This document shows positions 36,530-47,110 of a stretch of 64,000 bases of DNA, one piece after another (the first letter of the stretch is position 1; each line of letters opens with the position of its first letter). The notes below the pieces were generated by a model. The model searched no databases. It saw only the letters and a list, made by a program, of their open reading frames with translations, and was not told where the DNA came from. The translations under genes and the position numbers were made by a program. Source of the DNA: Phycisphaeraceae bacterium (GTDB lineage Bacteria > Planctomycetota > Phycisphaerae > Phycisphaerales > Phycisphaeraceae); contig JANQSF010000066.1 of NCBI GenBank assembly GCA_028284155.1, forward strand, positions 24,118 through 88,117, given 5' to 3'.

Positions 36530-37846
36530 TCAGGTCAGCACGTCGCGGACCGGCTTGATGCCCGGATTGACCAGCGGGATGGGGCGCGAGCCGACGTGGT
36601 ATTCCTTGTCGTGCTTGATGCCCAGCGCCTCGTAGATCGTCGCGAAGAGCTCGCCCGCGCCGATCTCGCCATCGACCACCTTCTCGCCCTTGGCGTCGGT
36701 CTTGCCGTACACGGCGCCGCCGACGATGCCGCAGCCGGAGAGCGAGCAACTCCAAGCGGTAGCGAAGTGGTCTCGGCCGAGGCTGGCGTTGATCCGCGGC
36801 GTGCGCCCGAACTCGCCGAGCGTGATGACCAGCGTGTGTTTCAGCAGGCCGCGCTCGTCCAGGTCGTCCAGCAGCGTACTCATGACGTGATCGAGTTCGC
36901 TGACGAGTTCGAGGTGCGTCTCGAAGTTCTGGCCGTGGCTATCCCACCACGCGCGGCTGACACGGACGAACGGGACGCCGGCTTCGACCATGCGGCGGGC
37001 CATCAGGGCTTGTTGGCCAAACTGCGATGGGCCGTACCGCAGACGGGCCTGCTTCGACTCTTTCTCGATGTCGAACAGGTCGCGGCTGGACATCAGGCCG
37101 GTGATCCGTGCGTAGGCATCGGCGTGGCTTTCCAGGGCGCTGCTCTTTCGACCTGCGGCGAATCGGCGGCTCATGAAATCGCGCAGGTGCGCGCGGGCCG
37201 CGTGGTCGTCCGCGTCGACCGACTTGGGCAGGCTCATGTTGGGCGGCGACATCTGTTCGTACAGCTTGACCGGCGCGTAACGCGCGCCGAGAAAGCCGGG
37301 CGTTAGCCGTGCGGACGATCGGCCTTCCGTCTGCGAGTAGAACTCGACGTAGTCGGGCACCTTGCTGTCGGCCCTTCCCAGTTCCTTGGCCAACACCGCG
37401 CCCAAGTCGGGGTAGACCAGATTCGGTTCGTCCTTTCGGCCGCGCATCATGAGTTGTGCGCCGCCGCCGTGCCCGCCGTCGCGCGTGTTGAGCGAGCGGA
37501 TGATACAAGTCTTGTCCATCCGCCGCGACATCTTCGGCAGTAACTCGCTGATGTGCGTGCCGGGGACGTTGGTCTTGATCTTGTCGAACGGGCCGCCGGT
37601 CTCGACGCCAGGCTTCGGGTCCCACGTTTCGAGTTGGCTTGCGCCACCGGCCAACCAGAGCAGGATGCAGTGCTTCTGCCGCTTCTTGAGTTCGCCCGCC
37701 AGCGCCGACTCCTGCAGTACGTCGAGTTGGGTCATGTCGGCCGCGATCGGCGCGGCGGCGACGCCCGCGGCAGCGCCCAGGAAGGCACGCCGACTCAGCG
37801 TGTGCTCCGGCGAGCCACAGAACGTTTTGCGTTTGGCAGATGACAT
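36530..37846 (-). CDS. DUF1501 family Tat-exported protein (second copy)
   Basis: 438 residues. Tat-like signal LSRRAFLGAAAGVAA; DUF1501 signatures CILLWLAGGASQLETWDPKP, TCIIRSLNTRDGGHGGGA and VITLGEFGRTPRIN. The family has an alkaline-phosphatase/sulfatase-like fold but lacks the sulfatase CxPxR. It follows the DUF1549/DUF1553 gene by about 50 bases, the typical planctomycete pair. Confidence 0.9.
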   Translation of the reverse strand: MSSAKRKTFCGSPEHTLSRRAFLGAAAGVAAAPIAADMTQLDVLQESALAGELKKRQKHCILLWLAGGASQLETWDPKPGVETGGPFDKIKTNVPGTHISELLPKMSRRMDKTCIIRSLNTRDGGHGGGAQLMMRGRKDEPNLVYPDLGAVLAKELGRADSKVPDYVEFYSQTEGRSSARLTPGFLGARYAPVKLYEQMSPPNMSLPKSVDADDHAARAHLRDFMSRRFAAGRKSSALESHADAYARITGLMSSRDLFDIEKESKQARLRYGPSQFGQQALMARRMVEAGVPFVRVSRAWWDSHGQNFETHLELVSELDHVMSTLLDDLDERGLLKHTLVITLGEFGRTPRINASLGRDHFATAWSCSLSGCGIVGGAVYGKTDAKGEKVVDGEIGAGELFATIYEALGIKHDKEYHVGSRPIPLVNPGIKPVRDVLT

Positions 37847-37897
37847 GGATGAACTCCATTCGGCAGGGCGGCCTTGGCGGACCGTCGTGTGTCGGGG

Positions 37898-39523
37898 TCA
37901 ATGATTGAAACGAGCCTCGCCGCTGGTCATCATCGCCCAGACGATCTGGGCGACGGCCGCGTCGCGTTGGTCCTTGCGCTGCGCGAGGTAAGCGGCGAAC
38001 GCGCGGCGTTCTTCGTCGTCGGTCGGCCGAGAGAGCACGGACCAGACTGCCGACTCGATCAACTCGCGGTCGTCTTCGACCTTGCGCAGGTGCCGGACGA
38101 GGGCGTTTTCCATCAGCTCGCGCTGAAGGTTTTCATCATTGCTCAGCATCAACGCTTCGTCGACACTGACTTGAAATCGTTGGCCGGGGTACTCGAATTT
38201 GCCGGCCAAACCCCGAGCGCCGCCTTCGACACCCTCGACCCACTTCTCGAAGTCGGCCTCAGGCGTGTCAGCCCGATGCGCGGCCGGATCCTGCCCTGCC
38301 ATACGCAGGGCGATGGCGTATTGACGCGGCGTCAGTGGCTTGACGTTCGCGACAGCGAACAGTTTCGGCGTCGGACGATCTTCGGACGAACCGTTCCACC
38401 GGCTCGCACGTTGATAGGTCTTTGACGCGACGATGCCGCGCATCAGACGTCGCAGGTCGTAGCCGTTTGCGATCAGGTCGCGCGACAGCCACTCGAGCAG
38501 TTCGGGGTGGCTGGGCGCGTTCATGGAGTGCATCTGATCCAGCGGCATGACCAGCCCTTGGCCGACGAGTTGATGCCAGACTCGGTTGACGATCGACCTC
38601 GCCAGGAACTGGTCGTTCCCGGTCGAAAGTGCCGCGTCGATCAACTGCATCCGTCGGCTGAAACTGGGCGGGGGAAGTGGTTGCTTTTTCTTGCGGAACT
38701 CATCGCGTCGCTTCTTGAGTTCCTTCTTGGTCTTGTCGTCGGGTTCCTTGATCTGCGGTTCGTCGATCGGCTTGCCATCAAGGAACATCAACTTGGCGGC
38801 GCGCTTGTCGCCGTCGACGGTCTGGAAACTGACGTAGCCATACTCTTCCTCACCGATGAAGTCGCCGTTCTCAAACGTACGGTTGAAGAACGACTTCATG
38901 CCGTAGAAGTGGTCCTGCGTCCAGTCGAGCACGAGCGGGTGGTCGTGGCACTTGGCGCAACTGATGTTGATGCCAAAGAAGTCGACGCTGACTTTGTTCG
39001 CCATCAGGTCGATGTCGCGGACCGTGCTACGCAGGTACTCTTGCGCGCCCTTGGTCTGGTCGCTCGCCCCGTCGGCTGAGATCAGCTCGCGGAACATTTT
39101 GTCCCACGGCCGATTCTCGGCGATCGCGACTTCGAGGTAGGCGGCCAGGCTCTTGGGCTTGCCGTTGGCGGTACGCATCAGCATCGCGTCGAACACGTCA
39201 ACCTGATGCCTGACAAAGCTGCGCGACGACATCAGGCGATCGACCAGCTTCACGTACTTGTCTTTTTCCTTCGACGCGACGTATGCCCGCGCTTCTGTCG
39301 CCGTCGGTGTCCTGCCTGCCAGGTCGAGCGTGAGGCGGCGGATCAGGGTCGCGTCGTCGGCGCGGTCGGCCGGCTGAACGCCCTCGGACTTGAGTTTCGC
39401 GTCAACGTAGTGATCGATGGCCTGCGGGATGGAAGAGTCCGCGGGCAGCAAGTCGGCAGCGGACGCGATCGGCCCAAAGGCGATGCAAAGCAGGAGCAAG
39501 GCGATCCGACGGATATGGATCAT
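37898..39523 (-). CDS. DUF1549/DUF1553 family exported protein
   Basis: 541 residues from ATG 39523, where the signal peptide (IRRIALLLLCIAFGPIASA) begins; the open frame upstream is arginine-rich and unlikely. DUF1549 follows (IPQAIDHYVDAKLKSEG; RRLTLDLAGRTPTATEARAY; cytochrome-like CAKCHDHP near residue 200), then DUF1553 (ARSIVNRVWHQLVGQGLV; PSHPELLEWLS). It lacks the N-terminal PSD1 cytochrome domain of the longest family members. Works with the DUF1501 proteins on either side; reaction unknown. Confidence 0.88.
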   Translation of the reverse strand: MIHIRRIALLLLCIAFGPIASAADLLPADSSIPQAIDHYVDAKLKSEGVQPADRADDATLIRRLTLDLAGRTPTATEARAYVASKEKDKYVKLVDRLMSSRSFVRHQVDVFDAMLMRTANGKPKSLAAYLEVAIAENRPWDKMFRELISADGASDQTKGAQEYLRSTVRDIDLMANKVSVDFFGINISCAKCHDHPLVLDWTQDHFYGMKSFFNRTFENGDFIGEEEYGYVSFQTVDGDKRAAKLMFLDGKPIDEPQIKEPDDKTKKELKKRRDEFRKKKQPLPPPSFSRRMQLIDAALSTGNDQFLARSIVNRVWHQLVGQGLVMPLDQMHSMNAPSHPELLEWLSRDLIANGYDLRRLMRGIVASKTYQRASRWNGSSEDRPTPKLFAVANVKPLTPRQYAIALRMAGQDPAAHRADTPEADFEKWVEGVEGGARGLAGKFEYPGQRFQVSVDEALMLSNDENLQRELMENALVRHLRKVEDDRELIESAVWSVLSRPTDDEERRAFAAYLAQRKDQRDAAVAQIVWAMMTSGEARFNH

Positions 39524-39669
39524 GACGGTGGTCTCGGATGGACTCAACATCGGCCGAGCGCGGCGATGACCGCCAGCGTTCGGCATTCGGCTGATACTGG
39601 ATTGACACTGGCGGGCTGAGGTTAGCACGCACGTTCGACAGGCTGCGTGGCGGGCTTGCGCGGCCGATG

Positions 39670-41079
39670 TCAGCCCGTTAACTGTTTGATCGGCCTGCCG
39701 GTCTCGACCAGGTAATGCGGTCGGCCGGTGACGTCGCGGAGGGTGACCGTGCGCGGGTCGATGCCGAGGTTGTGGTAGAGCGTCGCGATGACGTCCTGGA
39801 AGTGGATCGGGCTGGACGTGACCTCGCCGGCGTGGCGGTCGGTTCGGCCGATGACCTGGCCGACCTTCGTACCGCCGCCGGCGATGATCGCGGGCGAGAC
39901 GCGCGGCCAATGGTCGCGGCCGCCGTTCTTGTTGATGTTCGGCGTCCGACCGAACTCGCCCCAAACGACGACGGTGACGTCGTCGATCATGCCGCGCTCT
40001 TCCAGGTCGGTGATCAACGCGTGCAAGCCCATGTCGAGGATGGGCAGCAGTTGGCGCATGCGCGGGAAGTTTTTCGAGTGGGTGTCGAAGTCGCTCAGCG
40101 ACACGCTCACACAGCGCACACCCGCCTCGACGAGCCGCCGCGCGAGCAGGAACTTGCGCGCGGCCATCGGGCTTTCGCTGGTCGTGAATCGTTGCACGCG
40201 GTCAACGCCGGGCGTGTACCGTGCGACGGTGCGCGGGTCTTCGCGGCTCAGGTCGAGCGCGTCGGCGAGTTTGCCCGACGTCAGGATGCCGACGGCCTGT
40301 TGGCTGAACCGGTCCAGCGCGTCCATCGCGCCGCTGCGGTCGGCGTCGCGGCGGATGCCGTCGAGCTTGGACAGCAACGCGCGGCGGTCTTGCAATCGAC
40401 GTAGCGACAACGACTGGGACAGCCGCATGTTGACGGTGTGGTGCGCGCCGCGCGCGGCCAACTCTTTCTTCATGCCGTCTTCGAGCGGGCGTTCGAACAT
40501 GGCCGACATGTCCGGCCGAAACGGCTTGTACGCCGGGCCGAGGTAGCCCGGCCGGGCGCTGTTGCGCACGAGCGGTCGGCCTTGCATCATGTCGACGAAC
40601 GTCGGCACTTCGTCGGTCGGTTTGCCCAACAGCTTGGTCAGCGCGCAGCCCATCGCGGGTCGGCCGCCGACTGAGGCGAGGCTTGACTCTTTGAAGCCGG
40701 ATTGACATTGGTACGCGTGGTGTTTGCCAATCGACCCGACCAGCGAGCGGATGAACGTCAACCGGTCGGCGATCGACGCGATCTTCGGCATCAGCTCGCA
40801 GACGTGAAAGCCGGGTAGCGCCGTTCGGATGGGTGTGAACTCGCCGCGAGTCTCGGCAGGGCCGTCCGGCTTCATGTCGATCGTGTCCATCTGAGGCGGG
40901 CCGCCGTCGAGGTGGATGTTGATCACGGCCTTGCTCGACGAGCCGACGCCTTGTTGCGCTTCGGCCCGGAGCACGTCGGCCAACGTCAGCCCCGCGAGGC
41001 CGGCCGCACCGGCGCGTAACACCGATCGACGAGAGACGCCGTCGCAGTGCTTGAAGCGGTGGCCGTGGAAGGTCAGCAT
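39670..41079 (-). CDS. DUF1501 family Tat-exported protein (first copy)
   Basis: 469 residues, first gene of a minus-strand operon reaching 34163. Tat-type signal SRRSVLRAGAAGLAGLTLADVL, then INIHLDGGPPQMDTIDMKPD and VVWGEFGRTPNINKNGGRDHWP of DUF1501. Two DUF1501 genes bracket one DUF1549/1553 gene here, whereas one of each is usual. Confidence 0.9.
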   Translation of the reverse strand: MLTFHGHRFKHCDGVSRRSVLRAGAAGLAGLTLADVLRAEAQQGVGSSSKAVINIHLDGGPPQMDTIDMKPDGPAETRGEFTPIRTALPGFHVCELMPKIASIADRLTFIRSLVGSIGKHHAYQCQSGFKESSLASVGGRPAMGCALTKLLGKPTDEVPTFVDMMQGRPLVRNSARPGYLGPAYKPFRPDMSAMFERPLEDGMKKELAARGAHHTVNMRLSQSLSLRRLQDRRALLSKLDGIRRDADRSGAMDALDRFSQQAVGILTSGKLADALDLSREDPRTVARYTPGVDRVQRFTTSESPMAARKFLLARRLVEAGVRCVSVSLSDFDTHSKNFPRMRQLLPILDMGLHALITDLEERGMIDDVTVVVWGEFGRTPNINKNGGRDHWPRVSPAIIAGGGTKVGQVIGRTDRHAGEVTSSPIHFQDVIATLYHNLGIDPRTVTLRDVTGRPHYLVETGRPIKQLTG

Positions 41080-41173
41080 CGTGTAACAGTCTATTCGAGT
41101 TGGGGACCTGTTTACAATCGACCTAACGAGGGGGTGTTACTTAATGGTAGCCGGTCTGTGCTGCTCGAGGTGA

Positions 41174-42676
41174 TTAAAGCCGCTTCAACAGGTCCAACGC
41201 CTTGGCCTCGAAGATCTTCTGCCAGGCGGGGTCGACGAGGCAGTCGCAGTCCTCCTGAGCGTAGCCGGTGTTGCCGCGCTGCTTGGCGGTCGGTGTGTAG
41301 TAGATGTAGCCGTTGGTGTAGCCGGCGATATAGGTGTGCTGGTGCGGCGACCGTTTCTTGAGGTTCAGCCCGACCTGTACGGTCAGTTCACCGGGGAAGG
41401 TGATCAGCCGAAACGCGCCGATGCGCAGGCCGGCCATTTCGACGGTGAGCGACTTGCCGTCGGTGGCGACCGTTCGGGCCTGATGATTACGTAGCAGCCG
41501 TAGGTTGGTATTGAGCCGCGTGAGCTTTTCCATGATCTGAATGTTGCGCAGGTACGTCTGCACGCCGGCGCGTGTTTTGGCGTCAAGTTTGGCCAGGTGG
41601 GCGCGGCCGAGCGCCTTGTCGTGCAGGTAGCCCTGCGCGTAGTACGACGGTGTGTCGGGGGACAGGTTGTGTTGCAGGTAGAGCGGCAGGAACGTCTTGA
41701 AGTTGATGTCGGTCGGCCGCAGCGCACTTAGGAGTCGTACACGCTCGTCCTCGATCGCCGCGATCCGTTTGCCGTAATCCGTCGCGCGCGGCAGGTCGAT
41801 GGATTGGCTGATCATGCGCAACGTCGCGTCGTCTGCCGGTTTGATCTGTTTGCACGTTCGCACGACCGTCAGGCCAAGCAGGTTGCCCAGCGGTTCGGCG
41901 TCGGGCGGTTGGGTGACGGTCTTGTAGCGCACGGGGTTGATGTCGCCGGCGCAGCCCTGGACAAAGAACGCCATCGCGCCGTGGCCGAGGAAGTCTTCGA
42001 CGACGCGCGACGCGAAGCCGGGGAAGTCGGCCGTGTTGCCGCCGCCGGGCACGCCCATGATCGGGTGGCAGGCGAAGTTGTAGAGCACAGCCAACGGTCG
42101 CCCGTCCTGGCGGTCGAGCCGCAGCACGCCGACTTGCGGATCGATCGGCCCGACGGCCGCGACATCCTTGTCGGCCGGCAAGGCGTACGCGCGTCTCATG
42201 TCGACCTCGCTGCCGTCTTTCATGTGCAGGCGTCGGTTCTCGCTGATGCGCGGCTCCTGGCCGGACGCCACACCGACGCGCACGGGCGTCACGGCTTGCC
42301 ACGCCTGCTTCACCGCTTGGACGGTCAGCGCGGCCGTGTCTCGCCGGACAACGCCGTGACAGTGGCTCGCGTTGATCAGGACATTGCCGGGCGGGACGCC
42401 GAGTTCGTCTTGAATTTGCTTGCGAACGGTGCTCAGGAAGTCGTTGCCGATTCGTCCGATCTCGCCGATCGCGACGGCGTCGATCGTGATGAGCACAACG
42501 GCTGTCTCACCCTGTTTCAGGACGAGCGCCTTAGCGTACAGCGGGTCGTTGACCGGGCCGTGCTGTCGGTCGGTGATGTCGGCCTTGCCCACGCCGGCTT
42601 GCAGCGGTGCGGCGACGGAGGTCGAGGCATGAAGGCCGCAAGTGACGACCAGCAGAATAGAGAGCAGGCGTTGCAT
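41174..42676 (-). CDS. Exported neutral/alkaline ceramidase-like protein
   Basis: 500 residues from ATG 42676 (GGGAGG upstream), with a signal peptide. The N-terminal domain matches the neutral/alkaline non-lysosomal ceramidase fold: AGVGKADITD, NVLINASHCHGVV with the His pair of the zinc site, YNFACHPIMGVPGGG, and FFVQGCAGDINPV. The usual C-terminal Ig-like domain is short. Planctomycetes have many such proteins of unproven substrate; amidase/hydrolase activity on lipids is a guess. Monocistronic as far as seen. Confidence 0.82.
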   Translation of the reverse strand: MQRLLSILLVVTCGLHASTSVAAPLQAGVGKADITDRQHGPVNDPLYAKALVLKQGETAVVLITIDAVAIGEIGRIGNDFLSTVRKQIQDELGVPPGNVLINASHCHGVVRRDTAALTVQAVKQAWQAVTPVRVGVASGQEPRISENRRLHMKDGSEVDMRRAYALPADKDVAAVGPIDPQVGVLRLDRQDGRPLAVLYNFACHPIMGVPGGGNTADFPGFASRVVEDFLGHGAMAFFVQGCAGDINPVRYKTVTQPPDAEPLGNLLGLTVVRTCKQIKPADDATLRMISQSIDLPRATDYGKRIAAIEDERVRLLSALRPTDINFKTFLPLYLQHNLSPDTPSYYAQGYLHDKALGRAHLAKLDAKTRAGVQTYLRNIQIMEKLTRLNTNLRLLRNHQARTVATDGKSLTVEMAGLRIGAFRLITFPGELTVQVGLNLKKRSPHQHTYIAGYTNGYIYYTPTAKQRGNTGYAQEDCDCLVDPAWQKIFEAKALDLLKRL

Positions 42677-42815
42677 GACGTGTGCCTCCCGCGTTGATGT
42701 AGGACGGTTTTTGAGATCGCAAACACGTGCCCATGTTACATCGCCGCGGCTTGCGCCCGTCGTGCGACGCACCAATCCGTTTGAGCCGGGGACTTGTTGG
42801 GTGCCCCGTTAATGA

Positions 42816-42842
42816 ACAGCGGCGTCCAATGGACGCCGCTGT
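42816..42842 (-). terminator. Hairpin downstream of glnN, possible terminator
   Basis: A perfect 12-bp stem (ACAGCGGCGTCC with GGACGCCGCTGT) with a 3-base loop, 78 bases after the glutamine synthetase stop. On the minus strand only a weak TTCATT follows, so intrinsic termination is uncertain. Confidence 0.4.
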
Positions 42843-42919
42843 CGAGCACTCAGATTGTGGGATAATGTCTGTCAGTTTGCGATTTATGCACACGGCATAC
42901 TGACGTGCCGTCACGCTTA

Positions 42920-45109
42920 TCACCTGATGTACAACATCTCCTGATAGGTCGGCAGCGGCCAGAGGTCGTCGGCGACGTAGCCTTCGAGCGTGTCGACGTA
43001 CTCGCGGATAGTGAGCATGACAGGCAGGATCTCGTCCTTGACGAAGGTGCAATGCTCTTCAACGTCGGTGATCTCCGCTTCCTTGGCCTTGAGCGTCTCC
43101 AGGCCTTCGGTCACGTCCTGGATGTTCTTGATCAGGTCGGTGATCTTGTCGACGGTCTTGTGGTCCGGCTCGATGCCGATGGCCTTGAGGTTCGCCAGGC
43201 TCTGCGCCAGTTCGCCCTGGTAGCGCACTGCCGCGGGGAAGATCAGCGTGCGGACCATCTCGACGACGAGATTCGACTCGACGTTGACCGAAGCGATGTA
43301 CTGCTCGGCGTACACGTCGTAGCGGGAGTGGACCTCGCGTTCGGACAGGACGCTGAACTTCTTGAACAGCTCGACCGCTTCGGGTGCCTTGATCTGTGGC
43401 AGGGCGTCCGCCGCGGTCTTGAGGTTCGGCAGGCCGCGCTTCTCCGCCTCGGCGTGCCAGTTGTCCGAGTAACCGTCGCCGTTGAACACCACGGCCGAGC
43501 AACCGGTCCAGACGTCTTTGACGATCGACTCGACGACCGAGCCGACTTCTCCCACGCTCGACGCGCCGGAGGCTTCGAGTTTGTCGGCGAACTCGCTGAG
43601 CGACTCGGCCATGATCGTGTTGAGCACGACCAACGGGCCGGCGATCGACATGCTCGAGCCGACGGCGCGGAACTCGAACCGGTTGCCGGTGAACGCCATC
43701 GGGCTGGTGCGGTTGCGGTCGCCCGAGTGCTTGGGGATCGGCGGTAACACGTCGACGCCGACGCTGAGTGTGTCCTGCTTCGCGGTGACGGGTGAGCCGG
43801 TGGCGATGGCCTCGATCGCCTGCGTCAACTCGTCGCCAAGGAAGATCGATAGGATGGCCGGCGGCGCCTCGTTCGCGCCCAGCCGGTGGTCGTTGCTCGC
43901 GCTCGCAACGGCCGCACGAAGCAGCTTCGACCAGCGGAAGACCGACTGTATCATGGCCGAGCAGAAGACGAGGAACTGCGCGTTTTCCGCGGGCGTGTCA
44001 CCGGGGTCGAACAGGTTGCCGGCGATGCTCGAACCCATCGAGTAGTTCAGGTGTTTGCCGCTGCCGTTGACGCCGGCGAACGGCTTTTCGTGCATGAGGC
44101 AGATCAGGCCGTACTTCTCCGCGACCTTGCGGAGCGTGGTCATGATGAGCTGTTGGTGATCGGTTGCGATGTTGGAGAACTCGAACACGGGGGCCAGTTC
44201 GTACTGACCCGGTGCGACCTCGTTGTGACGGGTCTTGGCGGGAATGCCGAGTTTGAACAGCTCACGCTCGACATCGAACATGCAGGCCAACACGCGGTCG
44301 TGGATCGCGCCGAAGTAGTGGTCATCAAACTCCTGCCCCTTCGGCGGAGGCGCGCCGAACAGCGTGCGGCCCGAGGCCATCAGATCGGGTCGGCTGTAGT
44401 AGAAGCGTTTATCGACCAGGAAGTACTCCTGCTCGGCGCCAGCCGTCGAGCTGACAAACGCGCCGGCCGTGTCGAAGAATCTGAGCACGCGCTGCGCCTG
44501 CTCGTTGAGTGCCTGCATCGAGCGCAGCACGGGGGTCTTCTTATCGAGTGCTTCACCCGTCCACGAGACGAACGCCGTCGGGATGCACAGCGTCGCGCCG
44601 TTGGGGTTCTCCATGATGTAGGCCGGGCTGGTCACGTCCCAGATCGTGTAGCCGCGCGCCTCGAAGGTTTGGCGGATACCGCCGGAAGGGAACGACGAGC
44701 CGTCCGGCTCGCCCTGGATCAGCGTCTTGCCCTCGAAGCCGGAGATTGTGCCGCCGCTCGTGTCCGGGTCGAAGAAGCTGTCGTGCTTCTCAGCGGTCAG
44801 GCCGGTCAGTGGGTAGAAGACATGCGCGTAGTGGGTCGCGCCACGTTCGATCGCCCAGGTCTTCATCGCCTCGGCCACGGCGTCGGCCACGGTCAGGTCG
44901 AGTGTGCCTCCGTCGGCGATCGTCTTCTTCAACGACCGGTAGACATTCTTGGGCAGACGTTCAGCCATCTCCGCGACGCTGAAGACGTTGTCGCCCCAGA
45001 CGCTGCTGGTCGGTTGCTGGGTGTAGTCGAACTGGCTGGCAACCGCGTCGTTCGTGGCGATCGCGGCAATGGCGGCCTGTCGCGTCTGGTTTGCATTCAT
45101 GTCCGTCAC
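42920..45109 (-). CDS. glnN: Type III glutamine synthetase
   Basis: 729 residues, the size of GSIII and well beyond GSI/GSII. Recognised by the GSIII N-terminal block ([12 protein letters not shown]), [46 protein letters not shown] split around the active region, and [24 protein letters not shown] glutamate-binding sequence ([13 protein letters not shown] here), plus [14 protein letters not shown]. Combines glutamate and ammonia with ATP in the cytoplasm. ATG 45109 or 45100 could start it. No amtB or glnK is nearby; monocistronic with its own leader region. Confidence 0.93.
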   Translation of the reverse strand: MTDMNANQTRQAAIAAIATNDAVASQFDYTQQPTSSVWGDNVFSVAEMAERLPKNVYRSLKKTIADGGTLDLTVADAVAEAMKTWAIERGATHYAHVFYPLTGLTAEKHDSFFDPDTSGGTISGFEGKTLIQGEPDGSSFPSGGIRQTFEARGYTIWDVTSPAYIMENPNGATLCIPTAFVSWTGEALDKKTPVLRSMQALNEQAQRVLRFFDTAGAFVSSTAGAEQEYFLVDKRFYYSRPDLMASGRTLFGAPPPKGQEFDDHYFGAIHDRVLACMFDVERELFKLGIPAKTRHNEVAPGQYELAPVFEFSNIATDHQQLIMTTLRKVAEKYGLICLMHEKPFAGVNGSGKHLNYSMGSSIAGNLFDPGDTPAENAQFLVFCSAMIQSVFRWSKLLRAAVASASNDHRLGANEAPPAILSIFLGDELTQAIEAIATGSPVTAKQDTLSVGVDVLPPIPKHSGDRNRTSPMAFTGNRFEFRAVGSSMSIAGPLVVLNTIMAESLSEFADKLEASGASSVGEVGSVVESIVKDVWTGCSAVVFNGDGYSDNWHAEAEKRGLPNLKTAADALPQIKAPEAVELFKKFSVLSEREVHSRYDVYAEQYIASVNVESNLVVEMVRTLIFPAAVRYQGELAQSLANLKAIGIEPDHKTVDKITDLIKNIQDVTEGLETLKAKEAEITDVEEHCTFVKDEILPVMLTIREYVDTLEGYVADDLWPLPTYQEMLYIR

Positions 45110-45652
45110 CGTAGTCCTTCGAGTCAGGAGGTATCAAACAAGCCCGGCCGGCGATCGGTCGGGTACGAGGGCGTGCGGGTGTCGCGGCCGCGGTGGAACA
45201 GGCGTTCCCAAGTCGCGCCCGCGACCCATGAGGCACGCGGTTGCGCAGAACAGATGCAGCGGCTCCCACCGTTGACCGAGATTGCAACGGCCGTACCAGT
45301 CACAACGACGATTTGCCCGGTCCCGCAATGAGGCGCGGAAATAGTGGCTTGGTGGCATGAGAATGAGTGTCGATGTGCTTTGGGTCGGCTGATCGGCTCA
45401 GGTCGGGTTGCCTGGATTCTGGCCGGGTGCTCTTTTTTTAGGCAGTTGAGCCGATTGACTGCCTGCCGCGGCGCACCGCCTGCGAGTTTCTGACTCCAAC
45501 CCGTCAGGACGTCGCGGCGCTTCGGTACACTGGATGCGAGCGGACTGTCGCCACGTCAGCAGTTCGCCGACGGTTGGCCCGGCGGCATGACCGCCCGCTA
45601 CCCTGTTTCGATCCCCCAAACCTGCACCCGCACCGAAAGAGCCCATTCTGTG
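45110..45652. other. Divergent intergenic region between glnN and a sulfatase gene
   Basis: About 540 bases. It carries a ribosome site (CAGGAGG) for glnN and a T7 tract at about 45432-45438, but no clear stem before it. No RNA gene, riboswitch or coding frame with convincing composition was found; the open frames are GC-driven. Confidence 0.5.
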
Positions 45653-47056
45653 ATGAACCGCATGACTCCCTCGAATGTTTTGAGTGTTTTCGTTGTCGGC
45701 CTGTTGATCGTTTGCTCGGTCGGCGTGGCACATGCGGCCGACCGCCCGAACATCATCTACATCATGGTCGACGACGCCGGTTACGGCGACTTCTCCTGCT
45801 ACGGCCAGAAGAAGTTCAAGACGCCGAACATCGACCGACTCGCCAAGGAGGGGATGCGTTTCACGCAGCATTATTCCGGCTCGACGGTCTGCGCCCCGAC
45901 GCGCTGTTCGCTCATGACAGGCAAGCACACTGGGCACTGCGTCGTGCGCGGCAACCGCGAGGTTCGGCCGGTTGGCCAGGCGCCGATGGCGGGCAGCGAG
46001 GTGACCGTGGCCGAACTACTCAAGCAGGCCGGCTACAAGACCGGCGCGTTCGGCAAGTGGGGCATGGGCTTCCCCGGCAGCGAGGGCGACCCGATGAACC
46101 AGGGGTTCGATGTGTTTTACGGCTACAACTGTCAGCGCAACGCGCACACGTTCTACCCGACCTGGCTGTACGACAACGAGAAGCAGATCAAGCTCGATGG
46201 CAAGACGTACTCGCAAGACCTGATCATGGAGCGGGCGCTGAAGTTCATCCGTGACCATAAAGACGGGCCATTCTTCTGCTACCTGCCGATCACCATCCCG
46301 CACGCGGCGATGCACGTGCCGGCCGAGTACGCCGACCCGTTCCGCAAGAAGTGGCCGCAGTTCAACAACCGCGTCGGCAAGTATCGGCCGCCGAACCAGA
46401 GCAACCCGATCGCCGTCTTCGCCGGCATGATGACGAAGCTGGACGAGGGCGTCGGCCAGGTCATGGCGTTGCTCAAGGACTTGGGCATCGATGACAACAC
46501 GGTCGTGATGTTCACCAGCGACAACGGCCCGCACAAAGAGGGCGGTCACGACCCGGTGTTCTTCGACTCAAACGGCCCGCTGACCGGCTTCAAGCGCGAC
46601 CTGACCGAAGGCGGCATCCGCGTGCCGCTGATCGTGCGCTGGCCGAACAAGGTCAAGGCGGGGACAGTGAACGACCACATCTCGGCCCACTGGGACTTGC
46701 TGCCCACGGCCTGCGCGATCGCGGGGATCGACGCACCCAAGAGAATTGACGGTATCAGCTACCTGCCGACGATCCTCGGGCAGGACGCGAAGCAGCGTCA
46801 GCACGACTACCTGTATTGGGAGTTTTACGAGCGCGGCGGTAAACGCGCGGCGCGCATGGGCAAGTGGAAAGCCATTCAGCGCAACCTGAATAACAACGCC
46901 AACCCGCCGATCCTGCTGTACGACCTGCACAAGGACATCGCCGAGCAAAACAACGTAGCCGACCAACACCCAGACATCGTGGCCAAGGCGAGGCAGGTCT
47001 TCAAGGACGCGCACACGCCGTCGCCGCACTGGCGGTTCAAGGCGTTGGCGAAGTAA
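45653..47056 (+). CDS. Arylsulfatase-family sulfatase, exported
   Basis: 467 residues from ATG 45653, with a signal peptide (to about VAHAA). Sulfatase features: metal-site start NIIYIMVDDAGYGDFSCYG, the formylglycine motif CAPTR in STVCAPTRCSLMTG, KWGMGF, and TSDNGPHKEGGHDPVFF. Cys should be converted to formylglycine, though no maturase is in this window. Probably removes sulfate from a polysaccharide. Paired with the next sulfatase across a long inverted repeat. Confidence 0.93.
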   Translation: MNRMTPSNVLSVFVVGLLIVCSVGVAHAADRPNIIYIMVDDAGYGDFSCYGQKKFKTPNIDRLAKEGMRFTQHYSGSTVCAPTRCSLMTGKHTGHCVVRGNREVRPVGQAPMAGSEVTVAELLKQAGYKTGAFGKWGMGFPGSEGDPMNQGFDVFYGYNCQRNAHTFYPTWLYDNEKQIKLDGKTYSQDLIMERALKFIRDHKDGPFFCYLPITIPHAAMHVPAEYADPFRKKWPQFNNRVGKYRPPNQSNPIAVFAGMMTKLDEGVGQVMALLKDLGIDDNTVVMFTSDNGPHKEGGHDPVFFDSNGPLTGFKRDLTEGGIRVPLIVRWPNKVKAGTVNDHISAHWDLLPTACAIAGIDAPKRIDGISYLPTILGQDAKQRQHDYLYWEFYERGGKRAARMGKWKAIQRNLNNNANPPILLYDLHKDIAEQNNVADQHPDIVAKARQVFKDAHTPSPHWRFKALAK

Positions 47057-47110
47057 CGCGTTCAGGGGTGGCTGGGGTTGCTGCTTTGAGCAACCCCGGC
47101 ACGCCGCGCG

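Noticed and set aside
35945..37306. 453-codon open frame antisense to WD40 and DUF1501 genes
   Set aside because: Spans two genuine genes on the opposite strand and their gap; composition is that of a shadow.
39602..39630. TTGACA on the plus strand between DUF1501 and DUF1549 genes
   Set aside because: No plus-strand gene follows and there is no acceptable -10 at 16-18 bases.
43886..45331. 481-codon open frame antisense to glnN
   Set aside because: The real gene is a clear type III glutamine synthetase; antisense frame is Arg/Val/Ala-rich without domains.
45398..45937. 179-codon minus-strand frame between glnN and sulfatase
   Set aside because: Overlaps the start of the sulfatase on the other strand; sequence shows no family pattern.
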